A DNA stretch of 12,011 nt. It comes from Candidatus Zixiibacteriota bacterium. Its GTDB lineage: Bacteria; Zixibacteria; MSB-5A5; WJJR01. Shown here in pieces: positions 1 to 7,605 of the stretch. A program made the translations under genes and the position numbers. The notes below the pieces were generated by a model. The model did no database searches. It saw only the letters and a list, made by a program, of their open reading frames with translations, and was not told the origin of the DNA. How positions within the stretch are numbered: the stretch's first letter is position 1; each line of letters opens with the position of its first letter. Location: positions 1 through 12,011 of the forward strand of contig JAGVEK010000220.1 in the NCBI GenBank assembly GCA_020058315.1, read 5' to 3'.

Positions 1-99
1 AGCGGCAATGATCCAAGCGGCCACGGCGAAGGGAACGACGAGTTGTCTGGATGTACAGAATGCCAATCGGCAACATCGCTGAGGGAGGAGCCTTGCCAT
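1..99 (-). CDS. possible N-terminus of a further gene, cut by the window edge
   Basis: From an ATG at 97-99 the minus strand stays open for 33 codons to the window edge. The translation has a basic, Cys-containing start (MARLLPQRCCRLAFC) followed by a hydrophobic run (LVVPFAVAAWIIAA) that would suit a signal peptide or first membrane helix. There is no convincing Shine-Dalgarno sequence before it, and a second frame with an ATG at 74-76 is also open to the edge. The position just after the operon terminator would allow a new transcription unit. The product cannot be named, and the ORF may be chance. Confidence 0.22.
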   Translation of the reverse strand, partial: MARLLPQRCCRLAFCTSRQLVVPFAVAAWIIAA

Positions 100-138
100 A
101 AGGATCAAATTAAGATGCGCCGGACCGGCATCACCACA

Positions 139-173
139 TGAAAAACCGGCCCCGACGTGAGTCGAGGCCGGTT
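139..173 (-). terminator. Rho-independent terminator of the receptor/secreted protein/PorV operon
   Basis: On the minus strand AACCGGCC-T-CGAC pairs with GTCG-G-GGCCGGTT around a TCAC loop. This gives a 13-bp stem with a single T-G wobble, followed directly by a run of five T. It begins 15 nt after the stop codon of the PorV-family gene, where an operon terminator is expected. The plus strand has only a short A-rich side and no T tract after the stem, so the signal is directional. Confidence 0.93.
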
Positions 174-187
174 CTCCAGTCACCGGT

Positions 188-1204
188 TTAGAATTCAAGA
201 CCGAGGGTCAGCCATTGGTTGGCGTCGAAATAATCCGTATTCGCCCAGGCGTAATCAAGAGTGAGATGGGCATTCCCCCATTTGAGCCTCAATCCGCCTC
301 CCAAGGTCAGGTCATTGATGTACTTGTCCAGGCCGGAGGCGACATACCCCGCGCGCAGAAATATGGACTCCCGCCAGCCGTATTCTCCGCCCACACGGTA
401 CTCGTCATTTGAATAGTTGTTGCTCTGATACGATCCATAGAGAACAGCATGGTTCTCATGTTGGGCGATGAGATCGTACGAAACGCCGAATTGCAGGTAC
501 GACGGCAATTCGAACGCTGCTGACTCGGTCCGCACCGTCTTGTCTGGGATCCCCGGGTCCACACCCGGGAGGGGAACGTCCTTGTCGAATCCGGATCCGG
601 CGAAACTCATGTCGGGGCCGTAGTTTTTCATGACCGCACCAAAGCGGAGCCCCTGCCATTGCGGATCGTACAGAAAGCCAAAATCAAACGCCACGCCGCT
701 GGCCCGGACGCGATGAATGTCCTCGTTGATGAACATTCCGGTTGCCCCGAAGCTCACGCGATCCGTCAATTGCCGGGCGTAGGTCAATCCCACGACAGCC
801 ATCGACGGAGCGAAGAATTCGCCTGTGCCTTCGGGATTTTGCTCAGTTGTGACGGGAATGTCCCCAACGCTCAGCACTTTGATTGAGAACGCCATCACAC
901 CCATGCTGCCCAGTTGCGTGGCAACAGCGCCGGTGTTGACGTCCACGTCGAGCAGGTAGTTCAGATGACTCAGGGACGCCTGAGTGGACTGAAGGCTGCC
1001 CAATCCTGCAGGGTTCCAGTAGACTGCGTCCACACCGGTGACACCCGCGATCCCCGCGCCTGCCATGGCAATGTTGCGGGCCCCCATGGGTATTCTTAGC
1101 TCCTGAGCGCCAGCCGTTCCAAACTGGTTGTCGTTGGCGGCATACGGAACGGAGGCACAGAAGAGGATGAGCCCGACGGCCAAGATCATAGAAAGTGTCT
1201 TCAT
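188..1204 (-). CDS. PorV/PorQ family outer-membrane beta-barrel protein (UPF0164-like)
   Basis: A 338-residue exported barrel protein. Residues 1-22 form a signal peptide with a likely cut after VPYA. The mature start has the family's typical pattern: GTAGAQELRIP, then GARNIAMAGAG and DAVYWNPAGL at about residues 29-68. That layout also resembles FadL-like porins. The rest is alternating beta-strand sequence, and the chain ends in LGLEF, an aromatic C-terminus typical of outer-membrane barrels. In type IX secretion systems PorV-type proteins bind the C-terminal domain of cargo and shuttle it to the sortase; many FCB relatives are uncharacterised. The start codon follows AGGAGG at 1216-1221, with a long 11-nt gap. 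The gene lies 21 nt after the secreted-protein gene and is last before a strong terminator. The family call is firm. Placement as PorV rather than PorQ or a generic UPF0164 member is not settled. Confidence 0.88.
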   Translation of the reverse strand: MKTLSMILAVGLILFCASVPYAANDNQFGTAGAQELRIPMGARNIAMAGAGIAGVTGVDAVYWNPAGLGSLQSTQASLSHLNYLLDVDVNTGAVATQLGSMGVMAFSIKVLSVGDIPVTTEQNPEGTGEFFAPSMAVVGLTYARQLTDRVSFGATGMFINEDIHRVRASGVAFDFGFLYDPQWQGLRFGAVMKNYGPDMSFAGSGFDKDVPLPGVDPGIPDKTVRTESAAFELPSYLQFGVSYDLIAQHENHAVLYGSYQSNNYSNDEYRVGGEYGWRESIFLRAGYVASGLDKYINDLTLGGGLRLKWGNAHLTLDYAWANTDYFDANQWLTLGLEF

Positions 1205-1225
1205 GGTTTCGTGCGCCTCCTCGAA

Positions 1226-4200
1226 TCAGAAAGTGTTCAATTGTTCTTTCTCAACAAAGATCGCCATCTTCCCGAAAAACCTTCCGGCTCCGGGAGCTTC
1301 TACCAGGTACAGATAGACTCCGGAGGCTACCGGCAGGTGATCCATGGTCAGGAGATCCCATTCAGCATACGATCGCGCCGCGGTGGCTTTGTCAATCGTA
1401 GCAACCAGTTCACCTCCGAGATTGAATATCCGGATCGTGCAAGTGTCGGGGAGGTTTTGAAACCTCACTCGGTGGTCGTTTTGCCCGATGTCGAATCCCG
1501 AACTGTTGTAGTACGGGTTGGGAACGACCTTGACGCGGTCAAGTCGCGTTGACGCCAGCGAATCCGATGCAATGATAGAAGCTGGCGTCGTCACGGTAAA
1601 GACGTCAGCGTCGGTGTTGATGTGATTGGCAAGAATCAGGAACTCATCTCCGGCTGAGAATGCCGCATTACCCCGCCGGGCGACAGTCGAGAAATACATG
1701 ATCGGCAGAGGATCACCTGTTGCTTCGCCTTGGAATGCCGGGTTCGGCGTTTCGCTGTAATCGGTGCCGAAGATCCAGAGCCACTCGCGTGGCCCGTCGC
1801 CACTCACATTGTCCGCGGTTCCGCTGGCAGGCGGCCACCACTTGCCGTCCACCAAACCTCCGGCAACGTTGTTTTCAAGATGCCCAACGGCCAAGCGCCT
1901 CGGCGGGTCGGATTCCATGTCCCATGCGGACAGCGGCACACTCTTTGTGAAGTCCTGATACGAGTAGCCACCGACCGGGTTCTTGATAAAAGGACCGAAT
2001 TCCGGCTTCGCAGGTGGATTCGCGAACCCCCGGCCATAACGATACCCGTACGATACATTCGGATCCGAAGGGTCGTAGTTCCCATCCACGTCGACGACCG
2101 CGAGTTTGAGCAGCACATTCTTGATCTGCCCGGCGGGAACTCCGGGTGTGCCATCGCCGAAAACGCTTGCCGGACTCGCCCATCCGATCGCACCCTCGAA
2201 TCCCTCGAATCCGAGTCCGACCGCGCCACTCCAGGTGAATCGCCGGCTCCCGTTCGGGATCTCCCAATCTTTCACTCCTGCGGGCGGCCCGAGCACTTTG
2301 ACTTGAATCCCATCAAAAATGGGGTAGTCGTTGTCCCCTGTCTGATTCGTCTGATCGGAAACCACTGTGCTATTTGCGTCGACGTCCTTCACCGACCAGA
2401 CAAAGGCTCCCGTCCCGTCATCCTGGAACTCAACGCGATAGGTGTGGCCAGTCACCTTGGCAGGGTTGATGACGAATGCCGTGACACTGCCGTCGGATGC
2501 GCCGGCCGAATGCGAATCCGGGAGCGTATCGATCGTGCTGGTGGAGTACTCGGTATTCGCGACCGGCCTCTGCGGGGTCAGTGACACTTTGGTCGCAGAC
2601 TGAGGATTCTCCAGGGTTTTCGGTGTTTGGGTCGCGTCATGAGAATAGGCGGTCACTGCATAGAAGTAGTCCGTCATATTCCGCAATGGACCACCCAGGA
2701 TTTTGTCGTCTTCGGCAACGTAATAGCGCTTGATGCCGCCGTCGTCTCCAAACTGGACGGGTTTATTGATGACAACACCCGACTCAGGATCGAAGACGTT
2801 GTCAAAGACGATCGCGGTGCCGTCCACTACGTCATAGGTTGCGATTCGCTTCCAATTCGACCCATCCCGGCTTTGCCACACGTTGTAGCCCTGAAAGGGG
2901 AAGTCACCCGGCTGGTCCTCAGACTGGGTTCCCCAGTTGAGAATAACCTGACCGTTCAAGGCCTGTGCCTCCAAGATGGGTGGAGCGGGCGGGCTGGGAA
3001 GATCGAAGTTCATATCGAACGCAGTCTGGGCGAAATCGTCGTAGAACTTCAGTGCCGTGATCGACGTGAGACGATCCGCTCCCTGCCCGACAATGATGCC
3101 GATAACGACTTCCTGCGTATCCCCTGGCGCCATGATGAATGGACCCGACGACTGCATGTAGCGGCGGTCGGCCGGCGTATCGTCAAGCCATCCCGTTCCC
3201 GTCACGGGATCGCCACTGACGAAGAACTTGGTGACCTGGCCGGTAACCGGATCAAGCAGATCGGAGCCGTCGGGCTGCAGACCCTTCATGTAGTTGTAGA
3301 TTTCCTCCGGTGAATCCGGGTCCGTCCCGTTGATATATTTGTTGAATGATGTCATCGGCAGATTCCGGAAATTTGGAACCGGCCGACCCGAGATGTAGGC
3401 AGTGTCGTCTTCCGCAGGAACTATCGGACCCTGGAAGAAGTCGTAACCCACCGCCGGAGGGGTCGACTTGTAGCTGTTATCCGCGTTGGTGGAATTGTAG
3501 CAGTAACCCAGGCTCAAATCGACGTCACAACCGACCAGATCATCAGCGGCACCGCCCAGATCAGGATCCGACCAGCAGGACACGTATGCGTCATTGAGAG
3601 TATTGGATCCCTTGTTGATCATGCGGAACTTGACGAAAACGCAATTCCCCAAGGCCCCAGTCCTCGCAAAACCGAACACGGTCTGCTGGACTTCAAGCCC
3701 GAGGGGTTTGGTCGCACCGCTATTGTGAGAGGCGGGGTCGGCGTCGTTGTACACGCACCAAAGGGTCTGGTCCCCGATCAGCAAGGGCTTGCCGTTTGGA
3801 CCGACCGGCGCACCATCCGCGACCGGCCAGTTGACGTAATCGTCACTGGTCGTGTCGCCTCGTACGATCTTGTAAACGTGGAACCGTTCATTGTCCGGCG
3901 CCGGTGCGCCGCCGACCATCGTACCAGGAACGAAGTCCTGCGAATATTCGGCGACCGCCACCCGGATTTCACTTGCGACCATGGCACCGATCCAGATACC
4001 TCCAGCGTAGATCACGGACGTGTTATCCGATTTATTGGGGTCACGCGCCGGGTAATACAGACCGTCGTTCTTCCCGTAGTACCCGCCGTCATCGTAGCCA
4101 AACGACCCGATGTTCGTGACGATCATGTTGAGATTATTGGCATCATACATCGAGATCAGATCAAGGTTCGTCACTCCTGCCAGCCCGGGGCTTTTCGCAG

Positions 4201-4285
4201 GATTCCGTGGTGGAAGAGCGGCATGCGCAATTGCCACGGCACCGATGATCGAGACTACGCACACCCAGAAGAATTTCCGTCTCAT
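1226..4285 (-). CDS. large secreted protein with fibronectin-III-like module and C-terminal FlgD-Ig/T9SS-type sorting domain
   Basis: A 1019-residue exported protein of unknown activity. The start is the ATG at 4283-4285 rather than the longer reading from 4351, because it is preceded by AGGAGG with 7-nt spacing and opens a clean signal peptide (MRRKFFWVCVVSIIGA, cut near AHA at residue 22). Residues 23-430 are Asp/Gly-rich beta sequence with no catalytic signature I recognise. They include an acidic Cys-bearing stretch at 238-262. Residues 434-555 look fibronectin-III-like (PPAPPILEAQALNGQVILNW, later FYAVTAYSHD). Residues 916-1019 carry a VVPNPYY entry, IRIFNLGGELVATI, then SGVYLYLVEA and GKMAIFVE, the pattern of FlgD-Ig-like or type A T9SS C-terminal domains. 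It lies between a TonB-dependent receptor and a PorV-family gene. It may be a surface-anchored binding or structural protein; no enzyme function is claimed. Confidence 0.87.
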   Translation of the reverse strand: MRRKFFWVCVVSIIGAVAIAHAALPPRNPAKSPGLAGVTNLDLISMYDANNLNMIVTNIGSFGYDDGGYYGKNDGLYYPARDPNKSDNTSVIYAGGIWIGAMVASEIRVAVAEYSQDFVPGTMVGGAPAPDNERFHVYKIVRGDTTSDDYVNWPVADGAPVGPNGKPLLIGDQTLWCVYNDADPASHNSGATKPLGLEVQQTVFGFARTGALGNCVFVKFRMINKGSNTLNDAYVSCWSDPDLGGAADDLVGCDVDLSLGYCYNSTNADNSYKSTPPAVGYDFFQGPIVPAEDDTAYISGRPVPNFRNLPMTSFNKYINGTDPDSPEEIYNYMKGLQPDGSDLLDPVTGQVTKFFVSGDPVTGTGWLDDTPADRRYMQSSGPFIMAPGDTQEVVIGIIVGQGADRLTSITALKFYDDFAQTAFDMNFDLPSPPAPPILEAQALNGQVILNWGTQSEDQPGDFPFQGYNVWQSRDGSNWKRIATYDVVDGTAIVFDNVFDPESGVVINKPVQFGDDGGIKRYYVAEDDKILGGPLRNMTDYFYAVTAYSHDATQTPKTLENPQSATKVSLTPQRPVANTEYSTSTIDTLPDSHSAGASDGSVTAFVINPAKVTGHTYRVEFQDDGTGAFVWSVKDVDANSTVVSDQTNQTGDNDYPIFDGIQVKVLGPPAGVKDWEIPNGSRRFTWSGAVGLGFEGFEGAIGWASPASVFGDGTPGVPAGQIKNVLLKLAVVDVDGNYDPSDPNVSYGYRYGRGFANPPAKPEFGPFIKNPVGGYSYQDFTKSVPLSAWDMESDPPRRLAVGHLENNVAGGLVDGKWWPPASGTADNVSGDGPREWLWIFGTDYSETPNPAFQGEATGDPLPIMYFSTVARRGNAAFSAGDEFLILANHINTDADVFTVTTPASIIASDSLASTRLDRVKVVPNPYYNSSGFDIGQNDHRVRFQNLPDTCTIRIFNLGGELVATIDKATAARSYAEWDLLTMDHLPVASGVYLYLVEAPGAGRFFGKMAIFVEKEQLNTF

Positions 4286-4292
4286 CCGTCTA

Positions 4293-4318
4293 CCTCCTGC
4301 CGGCCATCTCCAGCCGGC
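4293..4318 (-). promoter_or_regulatory. ribosome binding site abutting a GCCGGC hairpin, before the secreted-protein gene
   Basis: In the 69-nt gap after the receptor gene, two copies of the self-complementary hexamer GCCGGC (4299-4304 and 4313-4318) can pair around an 8-nt loop. AGGAGG at 4293-4298 follows with no spacer, and the start codon comes 7 nt later. The hairpin could set receptor-to-cargo protein ratios by limiting ribosome access or blocking 3' decay. The sequence elements are seen directly; the role is inferred. Confidence 0.5.
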
Positions 4319-4354
4319 CTCCGATATTTTCCCCCAGCATCCTCGGGTCATCGC

Positions 4355-7300
4355 TCAGAAGCTCACTTTCGCCCCGATGCGAATCTGCCGGGGTGAATCA
4401 TAATTCAGCGGGTTTTGCTCTTTCAGATTATAAAGCTGTTCCCCAGTGAGACCCGAACGTTCCGTGGGCGCGGCATTGCTCGTGATAAACTGCTGGCCAT
4501 CTTCGGTGTTCAGCCATGCGGTTGTGTTTGGCCGCCCGGTGGACTCGTAGACATCGACCACATTCTTACGATCGAAGACATTGAGCACCCATAGGTAGAC
4601 ATCGAAGTCCAGCTTCCCAACACGGATGGAGCGGTTGGCCTTCAAATCCAGCCTGTAAGTCCAGGGCTTGTACTCAGAGTTGATCGAGCCATTTGGATCG
4701 GGTGCCAGCGCCGCGTTTGACACTTCGTTCCAGGGATTCACGGAGGTGTAAGCGGTGCCCGAACTGGCAACCAGAACGAAGTTCACACCCGCGTTCTCAA
4801 GGGGGTAGAAGTCACCGATCTTCGGTCCCTCGTGCTGCGCCGCCCGGACGTCCAGGTTGGCGGAAACCTTGTGGCGCTGGTCATAATCGAGGGGATTGCT
4901 GAACCGGGGCGAGTTCATGTTCTGCCAGACAATGTTGTACTGAGTCTGCGGCCACGATCCAGTGCCCTTCGCGTATTCCACCGTGTAACTCCAGTCCAAC
5001 TGCACGTTGTGGGTGCGCCGCATCTTGATTCCGAATTCCAGCCCGCGGACCGTACCGTAGTCGGCGTTGCGGAACGTACCGAACGAGGTTGCAGACGCTT
5101 CGATCTCCGCATTCTGTGTGTAGGCAACCGTCAGGTCTTCGACATCCTTGTGGAACGCCGTGATGTCGAGACGGGTGTAGTCGCCCAACTGCTGCGTGTA
5201 CCCGACCTCGTAGGCTGTTGTGCGCTCCGGCGCCAGGTTTGGGTTGGCCAGAAGATTGAAGTACGGCGTTTGTTCAATCATCCTCGCCAGGTAAGCCCGG
5301 CTCATGTAGAGATTCTCCAAGTCGGGCCGCTGAAAGAACTTCCCGTACGACAAATGGAAATTGGCCTTATCGGAGATCGGAAATCCGATGCCGATTCTTG
5401 GCGACAAGCGTATTTCCGCCTTGGTTTTCTCGAAATCGGCGTCATCGAGCTTGTTGGCAATGCCAAATGCCAGCGGTCTCGTGGGATCCTTGAGACGATC
5501 TGTATTCGCATTGAAATAGTCGAATCGAAGCCCGGCATTCAGGACAAGCCCCTCCCACTCGAACTTATCCTGCAGATACGCCGCGAATGTCATGGGATGA
5601 CGCGCTTCGGTTCCCTTGGACAAGGTGTCAGACTCACGGTTGAACAGGTCGAAGCCGTAGTTGTTGACGTCCTTGAATCCATCATTGACCATCACGGTAT
5701 CGCTACCGGACAAGGACACATCGAAGTAGCCGCCCACCTGGTGCGGGAAGTAGCTCTGGTAGAAGCGCAATGTGTGTCTCTGGAACTCTAATCCGAATTT
5801 GACCTCGTGGTGGCGCTGCAATTGGCTGGTCACATCGAATTTCAAGCCGACGTATGACGACTTTCGATGCAAATAGTCCTCCAGGACATGGCCCTCGTCA
5901 CCACGGCCGACAGCTTTGAATCCGCGCCCCCATGTCGTGTCGACCTTGACGACCTGACTGTCCGGTGCCCAGGTTGTGTCGTAGGCAATGAAGGGACTCA
6001 ACCCAATGTCGGGCACATCAGGATATGCCAGTATGCCGGTGTTTGTTGTTGAGTCGATGATTGCGCGCACCAGGACGCTCTCCACGGGAGTGTGGATATA
6101 CAACGCCTTGGGATCAGACGGTTTCGTCTGAACGGTGTCAACGACGAGGGTGGATTCCCCGTTCTCCACGGTGAAGGATGAATCGAAGCGCGACGGGTAC
6201 ATATCGTCGTATTTCCAGAACAAATCACCGGTGAAGAATTGGGGATTCGAAACCGGTCTCGCATATCCCAGCAGATTGTCGAAATAGACGCCATCGCCTC
6301 TCTCCCGTTCGGTCGAGAAGTAGTTGGCCGAAAGCGTATAGAAGGTCCGGGAGGAGAGGTTGTGGATGATCTGCGTGAAGACTGAGTTGTTCTTGTCTTT
6401 GTAGCGCGGAGCATGGGCCTTGTCAAAGAAGTAATCATGCTGGTACTCGCGCCAGTCGTCGAATGAACCGAGAATGCCCGTGCGCCACTTGAGATCCTTG
6501 GTCAGATTCACCGTGGCTTTGCCCTGCCAACTGTACCCAGACAGAGAGTTCGTTGGGAGGATGTCATCCCCAAGGACGTCCTTGGCAGCGCTGCGCGGGG
6601 ATCGGTCGCGCTGCCACCGGCGCTCAGTGGACACAAAGAAGGTGCCCTTGTCCCATTTGGGCCACAGCGGACCTGTCAAGTCGAGCGCGTAGAGGTTGTA
6701 ATCGTAGGACGTCGACGCCAGCTTGTCGGACACCAGATCAACACTGCCGGCGTATTTCGGCGACCCCTCTTTAGTCGTGACATTGATAGCACCCGAAGAG
6801 ACCCAGCCGTATTCCGCGTTGAACCCTCCGGTGGTGACCGCAATTTCCTGGATGGAATTCTGATTGATCTGGGTCGTGGACAGACCGGTCACAGGATCCT
6901 GCTGCGAGAACCCATCGACGAAGTACGCCACCTCCGACCGTCGTCCGCCGCGGATGCTCATCGTAGCGGTGTTCGTGTTCTCCCGGAAGCCTCTCTGCCG
7001 GTTGTCCGAATTGTCCCGGTAGGCAACAACGCCAGCCTGGAGTGAGACAACTTCCTGGTAGCCGCGCGTCGGCATGTTCTGAACATCCTGCTCGGTGATG
7101 ATCCGCAGGGAGGATGTCTGGTCTTTGATCACCAGCGGCCGTTCGCTCATGACGGTAATGGTGCCCATCTCGACGGTGCGCGCGGTCAGTTCGAAGTTCT
7201 GGTAGGTCGTCAGGTCAACGGAAACCCCGACGTTCTGGACCGCGACCGCGGTGTAGCCAACGATGGATGCTTTGAGAGTGTAGGTCCCGACGGGAATGTT

Positions 7301-7504
7301 GAGCAGCACGAATTCGCCCCGCTCATCGCTGAGCGCCCCAATGGTGGTCCCTTCGATTGTGATCGCCGCGCCAGGAACCGGCTGGCCGGTTTCCTTGTCG
7401 GTCACTGCACCCGAAATCTTGCCAGTGGTTCCAGCCAGGGCCAGTGATGCGATGAGCATCAGGCCGGCTGCGGCTATCCACCAGCGACTAAAACATTGCC
7501 TCAA
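4355..7504 (-). CDS. TonB-dependent receptor with N-terminal carboxypeptidase-regulatory-like domain (Oar/SusC style)
   Basis: A 1049-residue outer-membrane receptor. I place the start at the TTG at 7502-7504. It is preceded by AAGGAGGG with about 5-nt spacing, and it opens directly into a signal peptide (MRQCFSRWWIAAAGLMLIAS, cut after LALA at residue 24). Earlier in-frame codons, including a GTG at 7582, would add a non-signal-like tail. Residues about 28-108 form a CarboxypepD_reg-like beta-sandwich (GKISGAVTDKETGQPVPGA). Residues about 113-124 (ITVMSERPLV) sit where a TonB-box-like element is expected. The plug spans about 130-245, with SIRGGRRSEVAYFVDG and GGFNAEYGWVSSGAINVTT. The remainder is the 22-strand-type barrel, ending in RIGAKVSF. 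Such receptors import scarce substrates using TonB energy; the substrate cannot be read from sequence. It is the first large gene of the surface operon and is overlapped by a short leader ORF. Confidence 0.95.
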   Translation of the reverse strand: MRQCFSRWWIAAAGLMLIASLALAGTTGKISGAVTDKETGQPVPGAAITIEGTTIGALSDERGEFVLLNIPVGTYTLKASIVGYTAVAVQNVGVSVDLTTYQNFELTARTVEMGTITVMSERPLVIKDQTSSLRIITEQDVQNMPTRGYQEVVSLQAGVVAYRDNSDNRQRGFRENTNTATMSIRGGRRSEVAYFVDGFSQQDPVTGLSTTQINQNSIQEIAVTTGGFNAEYGWVSSGAINVTTKEGSPKYAGSVDLVSDKLASTSYDYNLYALDLTGPLWPKWDKGTFFVSTERRWQRDRSPRSAAKDVLGDDILPTNSLSGYSWQGKATVNLTKDLKWRTGILGSFDDWREYQHDYFFDKAHAPRYKDKNNSVFTQIIHNLSSRTFYTLSANYFSTERERGDGVYFDNLLGYARPVSNPQFFTGDLFWKYDDMYPSRFDSSFTVENGESTLVVDTVQTKPSDPKALYIHTPVESVLVRAIIDSTTNTGILAYPDVPDIGLSPFIAYDTTWAPDSQVVKVDTTWGRGFKAVGRGDEGHVLEDYLHRKSSYVGLKFDVTSQLQRHHEVKFGLEFQRHTLRFYQSYFPHQVGGYFDVSLSGSDTVMVNDGFKDVNNYGFDLFNRESDTLSKGTEARHPMTFAAYLQDKFEWEGLVLNAGLRFDYFNANTDRLKDPTRPLAFGIANKLDDADFEKTKAEIRLSPRIGIGFPISDKANFHLSYGKFFQRPDLENLYMSRAYLARMIEQTPYFNLLANPNLAPERTTAYEVGYTQQLGDYTRLDITAFHKDVEDLTVAYTQNAEIEASATSFGTFRNADYGTVRGLEFGIKMRRTHNVQLDWSYTVEYAKGTGSWPQTQYNIVWQNMNSPRFSNPLDYDQRHKVSANLDVRAAQHEGPKIGDFYPLENAGVNFVLVASSGTAYTSVNPWNEVSNAALAPDPNGSINSEYKPWTYRLDLKANRSIRVGKLDFDVYLWVLNVFDRKNVVDVYESTGRPNTTAWLNTEDGQQFITSNAAPTERSGLTGEQLYNLKEQNPLNYDSPRQIRIGAKVSF

Positions 7505-7605
7505 GGTTCCCTCCTTTTGGTCAAGACAACAGCCAAATCCTCGTGAGAGTTGCGCCAAAGATCCGCCACGCACCAGGAGCACGTGGCTCGATCATCGAGC
7601 ATCAT
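7501..7605 (-). CDS. 34-codon leader ORF overlapping the TonB-receptor start
   Basis: An ATG at 7603-7605 (a second ATG follows at once) opens a 34-codon frame reading MMLDDRATCSWCVADL, then WRNSHEDLAVVLTKRREP. AAGGGAG at 7611-7617 lies 5 nt upstream, a good Shine-Dalgarno sequence. The TGA at 7501-7503 overlaps the receptor's TTG start by two bases (TTGA), and the receptor's own AGGAGG lies inside the last codons of the leader. This is the classic layout for translational coupling. The peptide has one CxxC (Cys9, Cys12) and two Trp but no signal peptide or known domain. It could be a regulatory leader peptide, a tiny protein or chance. The overlap geometry and ribosome site are seen directly; expression is inferred. 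Confidence 0.45.
   Translation of the reverse strand: MMLDDRATCSWCVADLWRNSHEDLAVVLTKRREP
7509..7516 (-). promoter_or_regulatory. ribosome binding site that decides the TTG start of the TonB receptor
   Basis: The minus strand reads AAGGAGGG, then about five bases, then TTG. It is the only strong Shine-Dalgarno sequence near the front of the receptor frame. It lies within codons 30-33 of the overlapping leader ORF, so ribosomes translating the leader would pass over it before reaching the TTG. Confidence 0.75.
7586..7600. repeat. 15-nt perfect palindrome upstream of the receptor
   Basis: GCTCGATCATCGAGC is a perfect inverted repeat with a single central base: 7-nt arms GCTCGAT and ATCGAGC. 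It begins 82 nt upstream of the receptor start codon and falls on codons 2-7 of the short leader ORF. It could be a binding site for a dimeric regulator or part of an mRNA hairpin. No T tract follows on either strand, so it is not a terminator. Confidence 0.45.

Noticed and set aside
1730..2584. 284-codon plus-strand frame opposite the secreted-protein gene, with another at 2627-3313
   Set aside because: Both are antisense to a gene with a signal peptide, ribosome site and sorting domain. Neither has a matching ribosome site or known motif.
4832..5791. 319-codon plus-strand frame opposite the TonB receptor
   Set aside because: Antisense to a conserved barrel gene, with low-complexity Arg/Val/Glu-rich composition and no domain; a GC-driven shadow.
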